Shown here: positions 51,315 through 62,848 of the stretch, piece after piece
Layout of the letters: every line of letters begins with the position of its first letter
Numbering within the stretch: the first letter of the stretch is position 1
Origin: Tenodera sinensis
Taxonomy: Eukaryota > Arthropoda > Insecta > Mantodea > Mantidae
Length of the DNA stretch: 64,000 nucleotides
NCBI GenBank assembly: GCA_030765045.1
Contig: CM060963.1
Coordinates: 97,732,206-97,796,205 of the forward strand
Direction of reading: 5' to 3'
Program-made: the position numbers and the translations under genes
Notes under the pieces: generated by a model
What the model was told of the DNA's origin: nothing
Database searches by the model: none
The model's input: the letters and a program-made list of their open reading frames with translations, nothing else

Positions 51315-52930
51315 ACATTTTCACTTGTACTATGATTCTGTCTGAAGCCGGTCTGTGAACTATTAATTAAGTTGTAATATTCTAGGAACCAGTTAAGCCT
51401 AGATGCTACCATTCTTTCCATCACTTTTACAATAACACTGGTCAAAGATATTGGTCTGAAACTATTAATATTGTTTGAGGGTTTGTTTTTCTTTAAAATC
51501 GGGATGATAATGGCTTTTTTCCAGTCGGAAGGTACAGTCATTCTCCAACACGTGTTATACAGTTTAAGTAGGATTTCTTTTCCTTTCCTGCCAAGGTGTT
51601 TAATAAACTCTGGGTGGATCTTGTCAGGTCCAGGAGATTTTTTGTTCTGTAATTTTTCTATTGCTAAATCCAGTTCTGTTTCATTAAAATCCTGAATAAA
51701 AATATTATTTCGTATACCTTTTGGCTTTTTAGTCTCTCTGATAGTTTTTTGGATAGTCTTATCTTGTTTTTTATACGCTTGGGGTATTCTTTGTGACTGA
51801 GCATGAAACTTGTTAAGGGATTCTGCTATTTCCCTATCTGTAGTTAAGCTTTTGTTATTATGTTTTAATGGTTCAGTTGTATTTTTTGATAATTTTGTTT
51901 TATTAAGGAATTTGTATATTTTATTTCCATCTTTCCTATAGTCCATATGTTCTACAAAATTTGTGAAACTGGCCCTCTTTGCTGTAATTAATTCTTTCTT
52001 AAAAATGGCTGCTTTTCTTCTCCAGTTTTGTACATCTTCTGGACACTTGGTTCTTTCGGCTTTGACTCTTGCTATATTTCTTTCGTGTTTTAACTTAGAT
52101 AAAGATGGAGACCAAAAGTAGCTATATTTCTTTAACTTTCCTTTGGGGATATGTGTTTTGGCTGCTGTCAATAATATTTCACAAATTTTTTTTTTCATTT
52201 CATCTGTTGACTTGAACTCTGATTCTAACAATATATTACACTTCCCTTCTATCTCATTTTGGAAACTTGACCAATCTGCTTTTTTAAAATTCCAAGAAGT
52301 TTTAACTTTTGGTTTGTTACTTTTATTTATTAGACCTCTTATGGAGTTTATGGTGATTCTGTGGCCTGAACCTGGGTCTTCTATTATTTCTCTTTTTGTA
52401 TTGTCAATTATGTCAGATGACACCATCAGGTCTGGATTTGTACCCGAACCATTATAATGAAGGTAAGTGGGTGGATCATTTGGATTAAATATTAATTCCA
52501 TTGTTGACGAGTTTAATAGGTCTTCTATGACTCTTCCTGCTGAATTTATATCTCTGTAGCCCCACCTAGGGGAGTGTGCATTAAAATCACCTATTAAAAT
52601 ACTTTTGGGTTCTATGGGAATAAAATTTAGATCTAGTGTATTGTCTGGAGGATTGTAGATACTGTAAATTCTATAGTGGTAGTTACTTTTCCATACTTCA
52701 ATTTTAACTATTTCTGATTTATCTTGTTCTTCCATTGTTTTTTGGATTTGAATAGTAGCTTTCATATTTCTTTTAATTCCTGTAAGAATACCACTTGCTA
52801 TTTGACGAGCCTTTGGAAGTATATGTGTAGTGTACTGATCCATTTCAAAGTATATTTCCTGTTCTTCTGATATGCAAATTTCATCACAATTCCAATACTT
52901 TAAGAATTCTCTAATAATATAGCCATTCAA
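51315..52930 (-). pseudogene. LINE B endonuclease and first half of RT
   Basis: Minus-strand ORF. The endonuclease has YRIYSIYNPP, LIGDFNAHSPRWG (catalytic D/N/H), NPDLMVSSD and GSGHRITI (SDH-like end). A connector follows, then RT fingers: QNKKSPGPDKIHPEFIKHLG, NINSFRPISLTSVIVKVMER and SQTGFRQNHSTSENVL. The first ~40 residues of the endonuclease seem missing, so the copy is 5'-truncated. It resumes at 45204 beyond Element 3. With the RNase H tail at 43.8 kb it is an I/Loa-like LINE. Confidence 0.82.
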
Positions 52931-53176
52931 AATGTCATTATCATGTTTTATCTTATGTCCTAAGATACTATTTCAGTTATTAAATGCTTCACTGAAGTTA
53001 TGTTTATGTTGGCAATGGTAATGTATTTTTCTTTGGTATGTCTGCATCACCTGGTATTTATCTTTCGGATCCTATGTAGTTCAGTTTACCTTTACAAAAT
53101 ATGATATATGGAAGAAAGTGGAAGAAAGCGCAAGTGCATTTTGAAATTATAAACCACCATAATATGTTATTGTTAG

Positions 53177-54182
53177 CTAATGCTGGATTTCTGACAATGA
53201 AGTCATTAACCCTCTTGCTCTCCAATATTTTTCACTGATGGATGGGGTGCTAGAAGTGGCCAGGCATATTTGAAGGTGCACTTCCTCTTGCAGATCACAT
53301 AGAGGATAGAGTGGTGAAGAACATATCCCAATTCTGTTTAAATTTTTTGCCAGACAATCATATCCTGTAATCAACCTGAAGGTTGCAACTGCTGTTTTTT
53401 GAGGATACTCAGGAATTACTGTTTGAATGTTTGGTAGTTCCCATCTTTTATTCTTTAATTTTTCATAGTAATATTTTGCAATAATTTTTTTGACTACGGA
53501 GTCGACCAATCTTTTAGCTGCATAAAATGGTAGATTAACTATAGATTTCTGTACACTGCTGGTACCCTTTTTTGCAAGAAAATCAGCTTTCTCATTATCA
53601 CTCAGTCCACAGTGAGCTGGCATCCATTGGAAGATTAGATGTTTTTGAAGTGCTTTTACATGGGTAAGGATTTTCCAACATTCTATAATTGTTTGGTTTT
53701 TTGGTGACAACTTGGAAGTAATTGCTATAATATGAAATTCTGTACAAAGGATTTTGTAGGGCCATTCTAATTGCATCAATTTCTTCATCAAAGTTAGTAG
53801 TTCCATAACTTGAAGATTTGTAATAGGAAAAGATCTGACATGTGACTCGAACCCCTGCTCCATCTTGGTTTGATATCAATGATCCATCAGTATAAATATG
53901 GAGCCATTCGTGCTCTGGAAATCTAGTATGGATTGTCTCTAATGCCAATAATTTTAGAACACTAGTTGGAGTATCACTTTTCTTAACTTCTTCTGTCAGG
54001 TGTAAATAACATGTGATGTCTAATGTTTGTGTCGGATTGACTTTAGATGTGAAGTTTTCCTTTGAATTAGGAAGGTATATATTCTTCTTGATGTCTTGAA
54101 TTTTGGAAAGAAAGCTCTCCTGAGTCTTTAGTGTATGTGTAAAATTTCTCTTGTTCCATGTATTGAATGGAAGTCTGATCAA
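53177..54182 (-). pseudogene. LINE A RNase H and C-terminal zinc motif
   Basis: Two overlapping minus frames. The upstream one has HIYTDGSLISNQDGAGV (RNase H Asp) and DEEIDAIRMAL (Glu). The downstream one has IFQWMPAHCGLSDNEKADFL (the His/Asp end), then a RITGYDCLAKNLNR...CSSPLYPLCD...H...C region. A frameshift near 53700 separates them. RNase H removes template RNA during LINE reverse transcription. Its presence places LINE A in the I/Loa group. Confidence 0.75.
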
Positions 54183-54684
54183 CTTTTCGTGTTGAGTAAG
54201 AGCAGCTTTTTCTATTTAATATTCAATGGGGTATTGGTTGGTTAGTATTTCCATAGCTGCTATTGGTGTGGTTTTGATAGCACCTATAATTAGTCTCAGA
54301 CTTTGGTTTTGAAAGATTTTAATTTTTTTTTTGTATTTGATGTTATAAGAACTTCACTGCAGTAAGTAAATAATGGCTTTATATATACATTGTATGTTGT
54401 GTTAAGAGTTGCTCTGGAACATCCCCACTTCATTCCTGTTAGATGTTTTAATAGTGAAAGGTGCCTCTCTGCTCTTTGTATTACATTTTCTACTTGTTTG
54501 GTCCATGTAAGTTTGGTATCAAATGTAACTCCTAAATACTTTGATTCCTTTGTTTCTGGTAATTGTTGACCCTCAAAATTTAGTTTTATCTTTAGTGGTT
54601 TTTTTCTTAGTGAAAAGATTTGTTAGTTTGATTTTGTTGTATTAACAGCCATTAAATTTTCTTTGGTCCACCTTTGTAAGTTGT
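54183..54684 (-). pseudogene. LINE A RT C-terminal region
   Basis: Minus strand in broken frames: ESKYLGVTFDTKLTWTKQVE, then LLKHLTGMKWG and YIKPLFTYCSEV, the normal post-palm segment of I/Loa-type RTs. Follows the SINE array and precedes RNase H. Confidence 0.65.
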
Positions 54685-54695
54685 GGTTAAGGATT

Positions 54696-55695
54696 AAGAG
54701 GTAGAACCGGAACTTAAAAATTCAATGCCACAACCGGGATTTGAACCACAGACCTTCCGCTTGCCGGGCGGACGCTCTAACCACTGAGCTATTGTGACAA
54801 ACTGCCAGAATGGCATTAAATTCTCAAGCCAGTTCGTATTTCTCCTGGAATTGTTTCATCAGAAACAATTACCCCAATGGTGACTTACTATTGTAAGTAC
54901 TTTATATCTCAGGATTAAATAACCTTCACATGGTAATTATTATTTTTATTTATGCCAACAAACTTACTGTTGGTGTTTTTAAACACACAAGCCATGTGTG
55001 GGCAAAGTTTAAGAGGTAGAACCGGAACTTAAAAATTCAATGCCACAACCACAGACCTTCCGCTTGCCGGGCGGCCGTTCTAACCACTGAGCTATTGTGA
55101 CAAACTGCCAGAATGGCATTAAATTCTCAAGTCAGTTCGTATTTCTCCTGGTAAACCACAAAGGCAGTCTCACATCAGAAACAATTACCCCAATGGTGAC
55201 TTACTATTGTAAGTACTTTATATCCCAGGATTAAATAACCTTCACATGGTAATTATTATTTTTATTTATGCCAACAAACTTACTGTTGGTGTTTTTAAAC
55301 ACACAAGCCGTGTGTGGGCAAAGTTTAAGAGGTAGAACCGGAACTTAAAAATTCAATGCCACAACCAGGATTTGAACCACAGACCTTCCGCTTGCCGGGC
55401 GGACGCTCTAACCACTGAGCTATTGTGACAAACTGCCAGAATGGCATTAAATTCTCAAGCCAGTTCGTATTTCTCCTGGTAAACCACAAAGGCAGTCTCA
55501 CATCAGAAACAATTACCCCAATGGTGACTTACTATTGTAAGTACTTTATATCCCAGGATTAAATAACCTTCACATGGTAATTATTATTTTTATTTATGCC
55601 AACAAACTTACTGTTGGTGTTTATAAACTTTGCCCACACACGGCTTGTGTGTTTAAAAACACCAATAGTAAGTTTGTTGGCATAAATAAAATAAT
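54696..55695 (-). mobile_element. Tandem array of SINE S1 units
   Basis: Exactly 1000 bp within LINE A, flanked by the 11-bp duplication GGTTAAGGATT (54685-54695, 55696-55706). Three minus-orientation units start at about 54696, 55011 and 55327 (period about 316 bp). A short inverted tail (55621-55695) ends the array in plus orientation. Each unit has reverse A and B boxes (TTTGAACCACAG). In the second unit about 12 bp around the B box are deleted. Confidence 0.85.
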
Positions 55696-55706
55696 GGTTA
55701 AGGATT

Positions 55707-56984
55707 GTTGCATGGTTTTTTCTAGTTCTGTACTTTTGCTTTTTGGTTTTGAAGTCCACATTACTAAGTCATCAGCAAATAATGCACACTTCACATCTGA
55801 CTCTTGTATTTGTTGTGGCAGATCATTAATAAATGTATTAAAAAGTGTAGTGCTGAGCACTGTACCTTGTGGTAAGCCACGGTGTACTTGTTTATATTTA
55901 GATATATTTCTTCCAAATCTGGCAGCAATAAAGCATTGTGTTAGGAAATGATATAGCCATGAAAACATTGGACCTTGTTTCCCTATTTTTTTTACTTTCT
56001 TTAATAGTTCTGTTCTGCATATAGAATCATATGCACTTTGAAAATCAATAAAAACTGATACATTATCTTCTTTTCTGTTGAAGGAGTCTATGATTTCTTC
56101 ACTGAGATGTAAGACTTGTTCATTTGTAGATTGGAACTCTCTGAACCCAGCTTGACATGGGGATATTAAATTTTGTGATTCTAGAAACCAATTTAACCTG
56201 TTTGACACCATTCTTTCCATCACTTTTGCTATTATGCTAGTAAGAGCTATTGGTCTATAATTTTTTATTTCTGATGCTGTTTTATCTTTCTTAAAGAGTG
56301 GGACATTTACTGCTTTTCACCATTCGGCATGTACAGTGGTGTTCCAGGATAGATTGTAGATTTCTACCAGTTGTTGTTTTGCTGTTTTTCCGAGGTTTTT
56401 TATGAACTCTGGATGTATGTGATCTGGTCCAGGAGACTTTTAATTTTTTAGATTATTTATTGCAATGTTCAGTTTTTGCATTTTGAAATTTTGAAAAAAG
56501 ATATTGCATTGAGTGTTAGGATCACATTCTCTTTCTTGTTTCAAAGCTTTCTTAAATTGTTTATGTTCTTTTTTGTTATTTCTTGTTACTTTATGTGAAT
56601 TAGCATAATATTTATTGAATGTTTTGGCTATGACTGCATCATCTCCTAATATTTTATGGTTGTGTATGATATTTGTGCTGTTGCTTCTTTCCTGTCCTTG
56701 ACATTTTTTATGAACTTATGGGCTTTGTTACCATCTGTCCTATAATCCCTTTTTTCTATGAAATTATTAAAGTGATTCTTTTTAGCAGTATTAATTTCTT
56801 TTTTTAGTGAGGCAAACTTCTTCCGCCATATTTGTGTATCCGATATGTTTTTTGTTTGTTCAGCTGTATTTCTAGCTATATCCCTTTGCTTTTTCAGCTC
56901 TTCTAACTGGGAGTTCCAAAAGGGTTTGAAATTTTTAATTCTTCCATGAGGAATATGTTTTTTTGTGGTTTATAGAATGACAAC
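55707..56984 (-). pseudogene. LINE A connector and reverse transcriptase
   Basis: Minus strand: a degraded connector, KSPGPDHIHPEFIKNLG, NYRPIALTSIIAKVMERMVS, CQAGFREFQSTNEQ, FIDFQSAYDSI (motif A), RGLPQGTVLSTTLFNTFIND (motif B) and LFADDLVMW (FADD catalytic motif). The core RT segment 55621-56223 is open. Upstream parts have stops. Confidence 0.78.
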
Positions 56985-57307
56985 TCCAAAAAGTTAATAA
57001 GACTGTTCATTTCCAATGGATTCCAGCACACTGTGGAGTCATGGGGAACGAAGCTGCAGACTCACTTGCAAAGAAAGGTACAACAATAAAACAAAAGTCT
57101 AAATTCAATTTCTCATATTCCTCAATAAAATGCTTGATCATTAAAAACTTTTCTCATTCATACCTACAAGAAGTAGAAACAAATGCCAAAGATAAAAAAT
57201 GGATTACACTACTTTCCAACCCAGATATAATCCCCCAGAGAACAAGGAAAACAGTGGTTGCAGCCTTCCGACTACTGACAAATCACGACTGCTTAGCAAG
57301 TCATCTC

Positions 57308-57524
57308 TCGGTCTGGGTGGCTCAGTTGGTTAGACCCTGGCTTACTGATCCCAAGGTCGCGGGTTCAAACCCGGCCCAGGCCGATGGTTTTTAAGTGTGC
57401 TTAAAAATGACAGCTCCATGTCAGTAGATTTACTGGCATGTAAAAGAACTCCTGCGGGACGAAATTCCGGCACACCGGCGACGCTGATGTGATCCTGGCA
57501 ATTGACAGCGTCGTTAAACAACAA

Positions 57525-57557
<33 letters not shown>
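57308..57557 (+). mobile_element. tRNA-derived SINE S5, best-preserved copy
   Basis: A box GGTGGCTCAGTTGGTTAGAC (57317), B box GGGTTCAAACCC (57361), body with GACGCTGATGTGATCCTGGC, and a (AAT)n tail to about 57557. It splits the LINE B frame between ASHL and YRIG, consistent with the uninterrupted copy near 43.97 kb. Confidence 0.87.
57523..57557 (+). repeat. (AAT)n tail of SINE S5
   Basis: About eleven AAT units at the SINE 3' end. Confidence 0.9.
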
Positions 57558-57769
57558 CTACAGAATAGGTATCTCAGCCTCACCAATATGTGTCCTGTGT
57601 AACGATCCAGCAGAAATGAACGAAGACCACTTGAAGACCTGTGAAGCATTAAGATCAGAAGAAACTACAGCTCAAAAGTATTGGAAAGCACGAATGCTAA
57701 TGGCTTCATTGCCAGATGCAAGACACTAGAAAACAACAACAACAACAACAAAATAACAGTATAACTTTA

Positions 57770-58640
57770 CAGAAATTTTTGTTCGTATGATCTGGTTGGT
57801 CATACAGCTGTGAGTTTGTTTGTTCTTTAAATTTATGTTCCAGTTTAGTTTTATATTTGTTCCAATCTGCTTTTCTGAAGTTCCAATACAGATTCGTGTG
57901 ACTTGACTGTTATTTGTATTACCTAGTTTTATATCACAATTACTGCTCTGTGACCAGAACTTGGATCTTCTATAACTTGTTTTTTTAATTTTTGAAACAA
58001 TATCTGTTGTAGCTAACAAGAGGTCTGAGTTACTGCCTGCTCCAGAGTAATGTATGAAGGCTATGTGATCTTCTTTACTATATATCAGTTCAAAAGTTGT
58101 GATATTAAAAAATTCTTCCACTATCTTCCCTGTAGAATCCACTTTTTCATTACCCCATCTTTTGGAATGGGCATTGAAATCCCAAATTATGATTGTTTTA
58201 TTTAATTGGTCAAGAAGTGAGAGATCTGGTTCATTCCTGGGAGGATTGTAAATACTGTATAAATGAAGATGTGTTTCGTTATCCCAAAAATTTAACTTGA
58301 TTAATTCAGATTTATCTGTGTTATCCATTTCTTTAACAATTTCAAAGGAGGATTTCATATCCTTTTTGACTCCAACTAATATTCCACTACTTATTTGTCT
58401 ATTGTTGGGTAGTAGGTGTAGTAGAAAACCAGTAAAATTAAAGTATTTAACTTGATCATTTGTTAGATTTGCTTCTTGTATGAAAAATATATCTATGTTA
58501 TAGTCAAATACAATTTTATTTAGTCCTACTCTTTTTGTTTGTGTGAGACCACCCACATTCCATTGTAGAAGTCTGATGTTAGATCTACTATTAATATAAT
58601 GTTTTGGTTCTCGAGAAGTAGTCCCCGCCCAGAGATCCAA
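57770..58640 (-). pseudogene. LINE A endonuclease (EEP type)
   Basis: Minus-strand ORF starting near the end of the 5' UTR. Motifs: RLLQWNVGGLTQTKR (Asn motif), IFFIQEANL (Glu), GILVGVKKDM, LYSIYNPPRNEPD, IIIWDFNAHSKRWG (D/N/H) and GSNSDLLLATTD. The terminal SDH region is frameshifted near 57930. It makes the target nick for LINE integration. The ORF begins directly after the 5' UTR, so no separate ORF1 is visible. Confidence 0.8.
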
Positions 58641-59156
58641 ATGGGGAACTATTTTAATTCTGGAACATTTTACCCCTCAAGTCATGTTTCATAAATATTG
58701 AAGACACTTAGCAGTAAATGTAACTGCTTTTTAGAGAGCATTATATTTTTATGTTTTGGTGGTCATATTGCTCTCTCACAACCCGCAGAATGTCTGGAGG
58801 ACCACACCTGTCGTTAGTTTATTGGTCTCACTGACCTTACCGAGAGAATTATCAAAATAAATTCACCGACCATATCCTCTGATTACCAATCAGAGGACGT
58901 ATTACATGCCATGACAGGTCAGCATGTTAGGGGTTAGTATTTTAGAGAAATGGAGAAGTTGGAAAAATAAAGACTCCCTAGCCCTGGGGAACGCTAATGG
59001 CATCGGGGTTGGAAGAGAACAAGAGATGACCAAAGTAAGGTCATACAGAAAAGTTACAGTGCGGAACAAAACACCAGTAAGTGGAAGTAATGTTCTGCTC
59101 AGCTTGGGTACCTTGTGGTCGCCATTCACATATCCCCTAGATGGAGACCCCTTAGG
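58641..59156 (-). promoter_or_regulatory. LINE A 5' UTR / internal promoter region
   Basis: Non-coding leader between the endonuclease ORF and the 5' duplication. About 460 bp of it is conserved in the gutted copy at 22680-23140, with an inverted pair CCTCTGATTACCAATCAGAGG (58876-58896). As in other I-type LINEs it should contain the internal promoter, but I cannot point to specific sites. Confidence 0.55.
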
Positions 59157-59221
59157 ATAAACCACCATAATATTTAAATTGTTGATACAGCTGGGGAAGC
59201 TTCTTTTTAGATTGGATCAAA

Positions 59222-59402
59222 TTATTAAGTGACTACCTCTGTAATTGAGTGGCCAGCATTCTGACTTCTAAACCCAGAGATCCAAAGTTCAATTCCCAGC
59301 TGGGGTTGGGAGTTTTTCTTTGACCAGAATAATTCCCTATCCCACACAGATTCTGAAAGTATGAACGTGGAAGCGAATGTGAGTGTGTTTAATGTTAAAC
59401 AT
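59222..59402 (+). mobile_element. tRNA-derived SINE S6
   Basis: A-box-like TGTAATTGAGTGGCCAGC (about 59238) and B box AGTTCAATTCCC (about 59286), then a body with CCCACACAGATTCTGAAAG. No target duplication was recognised. Confidence 0.5.
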
Positions 59403-59710
59403 AATAAATATCAATATAAATATATTCTACAGTTCAGTGAGTAATAACACCAACAGTTCTTTCTCAAGTCAAAGCCCCCAATATGACCACAGCAGTTAAA
59501 GGGGGTTGTGCAAATGAAACAATTAAAAAAGATAAACACTAGAATAACAAGGTTAGTCTGTGTCAACATGTTCATATTGAAACTTGTTACAGATAACTAT
59601 AATACCTTTAGCCTATAGGCATCCTGTAAGGGCAAAGGTCCGCTTTTTACACAGGGACTAGCTTGTAAATAAGCTCCGAAGGTGAGCGAATCTTTGGGAG
59701 TTTTGTTGTG
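59403..59710. other. Unassigned sequence
   Basis: AT-rich, no recognised feature. Confidence 0.4.
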
Positions 59711-60468
59711 TTAGTGAAGTGATTTCCTATACCTAATCATATTTTCCAAGATCCTTCCGCTTTTCCTGTCCCCAGATACTTGTGCACTGCACTCACAACT
59801 TTTGCACTTATTGTCACTTTGGCTCCAGCTGTCTCCATGCTTCTCTGTTTCTTGCAACTCTTGACCACTGGCTTCCCACTTTGGTTCAAAAGTAGTCTGC
59901 CCATCTAATCCTTTGGCATCCCACATTGTGATGTGGTACAACCATTTCTGGTGATCCATGTGTGATACATGTCGGCACCATTTCCATTTTAGTTTTTCTG
60001 CCCTTTCTACTAAATCACACATTTTTGTCCTTCTAAGTTCCTCATTCCTAATTCAATCTCTTAGTGAGACATTTAGTATCTTATGCTCCATTCTCCTTTG
60101 ACACACCTGTAGTTGTTTTTTCATTTTCCTGTCAGGGACCACGTCTGACAGCCAAGAAGTAGTGTTTGCATAACACATTTTTTTCTAGGATGTCTGCTTT
60201 TGTACTTGATTTTAGTCTCTTGTCTGTGAGTAGGGACTTAAGTGACCAAAATTTATTGCATGCTAGTTCTATTCTGCATTTGACTTCACTCTCTGTCTCT
60301 GTTTAGGGAGATGCTTTGTCCTAGGTACACATACTGCTGTTCATACTCGAATGGTAATTGATCATTAGATCTTGTGGTCTTGTGGATAGGGTCTTGTGGT
60401 CCATTGGTCATTATTTTTGTTTTTGTGAGGTTCATGCTACTGATTACTGGTAATATATCTGCAAACAA
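59711..60468 (-). pseudogene. RTE-type LINE, C-terminal fragment
   Basis: Minus strand in broken frames: SMNLTKTKIMTNGPQD, QQYVYLGQSIS, RIELACNKFWSLKSLL, then RAEKLKWKWCRHVSHMDHQK...ITMWD. These are the segments after FADD in RTE-clade RTs, ending with the WxWxxHVxRMD box. Similar in type to the RTE fragments at 23.9-40.8 kb. Many stops. Confidence 0.65.
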
Positions 60469-60501
60469 CTACAAACATGATAACCACAAAACCAAGGATC
60501 T

Positions 60502-60698
60502 GTCACTCACTCACTCACTCACTCACTCACTCACTCACTCACTCACTCACTCACTCACTCACTCACTCACTCACTCACTCACTCACTCACTCACTCACTC
60601 ACTCACTCACTCACTCACTCACTCACTCACCCATCCACTCACTCACTCACTCACTCACTCACTCACTCACTCACTCACTCACTCACTCACTCACTCAC
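60502..60698 (+). repeat. (ACTC)n tetranucleotide microsatellite
   Basis: About 49 units with one small interruption near 60629. ORFs of LTHS repeats are artefacts. Confidence 0.97.
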
Positions 60699-61239
60699 TT
60701 ATACATCTGAGAATGAGATAGCAAGGATTTCTTTGGAAACATGTTTCTCACAGTTTCTCCTCAAAGCCCACCATTTGGAGCTTCTCGATCTGTCTGGAAA
60801 TGGTCTTTGTTCTTACTGTGTGTTGTCTGGCAATGTAGTGGTGCAATTTAGCTGACCTTGAGCATCCCTTTGATGTGTGGCCAGGGTTGCATTATTTGAA
60901 AAGGTTACTCCATCATGCCAATAATTGCTTCACCTCCAAAAGATGCTTACAGGGTTTATGAGTCAGCAATATAACATTTGCTACTATTTTGTACTCATTT
61001 CTGTGAATATTAGGAAATGTTTCATTATTCATTAGGAATATGATGAGACTGTACAAGAATCCAATTTTAAGACTTAAAGAGGATGTTTTACCATAAAAAT
61101 CACTTTACCATAACTTCATAAAGGATTCAGGAAGAAAGGAGGAGAAATAAATGAAATTAGTTTATCATTCAGGATAATGACAGTGAATTCTACAATTGAG
61201 AAGATGGGAAATAAAATAATGGCAATGGACCTGTAATGG
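60699..61239. other. Unassigned sequence
   Basis: No recognised feature. Confidence 0.35.
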
Positions 61240-62840
61240 AGTAGATGGAGTAGATGGAATGGAGAAGATGAAGAGAAAAATGTTCAACATGAAGATGTAC
61301 ATAGCTATCAGCCAAAATTGACAAACAACTGGCCAGCATGAAGGACATGGAAGACCTTGACCAATGTGATACAGTCTTGGGGATTCAGGGAACAGCTTAA
61401 CGCCCTGGAAGGAAGAGGCAATCACCACACAAAGAAACTGAGTACCTACCATGATGGAAGAAGTGCTTGATGGAAGACTCGACGGCTTGAAGATCGAGAC
61501 ACCAGGATGTAACACAACATCTCTGCACATAAAGAGGAAGCCGCACATACCCTAGCCCAAAGATCAGTATGTGTGGCAGAAGTTTTGAACACAATTCTGA
61601 TGGCAGATGGTGTATGAAGACATCAGGGATGCCCTCAAAAACTGGTTGGTATCCATCACTTGGCCACAGTCAACTCAAGTCAAGGTTGTAACAGCTAGAG
61701 AAGATGTGACAGTAGTTCACTCTGTAACTGAACAACTGATGAACAGACCTCTGGTGAACCTCTGATCCAGGTACATATCCCAGAAAGCTGCCTATTCCTC
61801 AAATCAACAGGTGTGCAACACTGAAAAATGACAACATTTGATGCTCGGTGACTGTAAAATCATCCACAGAGGAGGATGGAGGTGGCCAAGGTAATAGCTG
61901 TCGCTACCTTGAAGACTAGGAGTATCTGATACAATAAGGACAAAGGATCATCTTGGGATATTGTCAAAGATCTATGGTGCATGGTGGGAGTGTGGCCAGC
62001 CAGGGTACCTAGCAAAGGTGTATCCACCCCAACCAACAAGTAAGCTTGAAATGGATGACAGGGGACATAGTGGAGCTGTCTTCAGCATATCCTTGAAAGA
62101 TTCTGCCTGCCTTAGGCAGAAGAACGAATGACAACCTTATCACAGATGGCTGGATACATGGAAAACTGTACCAGATACTGGAAGACATAAATGAGGCTGT
62201 GACAGTAATAAGATTGACATGGCAAAGGGCTTTGGCTAAGTCGGCCCTGCCAGCTATAACAGCATCAAGTGATGCCTTATCTTTGGGGAAGGAGGGTCTG
62301 CTAGAGTAGACCCTGGGGCAGAGCATTGTAAGCCTGTGTCTGTTCGTTGTGAAGGTGGCTGAGGACTAGATGCCCTCAGAAGCCATGAGACAACAGTCGA
62401 TGTGGACATTGACAGGAGGATCTCATGACTCAGCCGAGAAAAGTGGCACCCTGCAGCCCCAGTGGACATCCAGGGATCTGTGGGGTTATTCTGATGAAGG
62501 ATGTGGTTGTGCCCACCAGAGGCAAGGTGGTAGTGAAAGCATATCTGAATGGTCAACGGAACATTTTTTGTAGACCAGAACATATCCATTTAATGGATTA
62601 TTGGTTGCTAGTGTATTGTTGCCTTGCCAGGAGGAAGTCTCTGAGAGACTGGTGAATCCATCAGATTCTAATCAGGACATCCAGTGTGAATAGAATTGGG
62701 GAAGTGGAAGTGAATGGCTAATGTATTACCATCCAAGGGATTCATAGAGTTAGCACCTTTGCAAGTTCTGGAGCCCCAGCTGTAATGCTCGCTGCAGAGG
62801 GTGTCTGACCATCTGACCACGGCACAACTGAAGAGGGTGC
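61240..62840 (+). pseudogene. Decayed gypsy-type gag/protease region
   Basis: The plus strand, read across many frameshifts, gives a Gag-like stretch, then a CCHC-like remnant (WECGQPGYLAKV near 61990). A retropepsin-like LITDGWIHGKLYQI...AVTVIR follows near 62140, where the expected DTGA has decayed, and then VVVPTRGKVVVKAYLNG near 62510, typical of the segment after protease in some gypsy elements. No LTRs were found. It appears unrelated to Elements 1-4 and is interrupted by the mariner at 62849. Confidence 0.4.
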
Positions 62841-62848
62841 ATCATCTA

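Larger units (their letters stand above)
56985..57745 (+). mobile_element. LINE B 3' fragment, inverted inside LINE A
   Basis: Plus strand: FQWIPAHCGVMGNEAADSLA (RNase H end), DKKWITLLSNPDIIPQRTRK, AAFRLLTNHDCLASHL, [SINE], YRIGISASPICVLCNDPAEM and LPDARH with stop, then an (AAC)n tail. Nearly identical to the LINE B 3' end at 43.8-44.1 kb. It is a 5'-truncated retrocopy inserted opposite to LINE A. Confidence 0.8.
53166..59156 (-). mobile_element. LINE A (I/Loa-like), full-length with two internal insertions
   Basis: Complete minus-strand insertion flanked by the 17-bp duplication ATAAACCACCATAATAT (53149-53165 and 59157-59173). Order in sense: 5' UTR (59156-58641), endonuclease, connector, RT, RNase H, C-terminal zinc motif, short 3' end ending in TAACAATAAC. 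It is interrupted by an inverted LINE B fragment (about 56985-57745) and a SINE array (54696-55695). The frame is broken at several points, so it is inactive. Confidence 0.85.

Noticed and set aside
54696..55695. CRISPR array or bacterial satellite
   Set aside because: Units of about 316 bp with no short repeat/spacer pattern. They are SINE units in a eukaryotic intron.
60374..60721. Leu-Thr-His-Ser repeat protein
   Set aside because: Direct translation of the (ACTC)n microsatellite.
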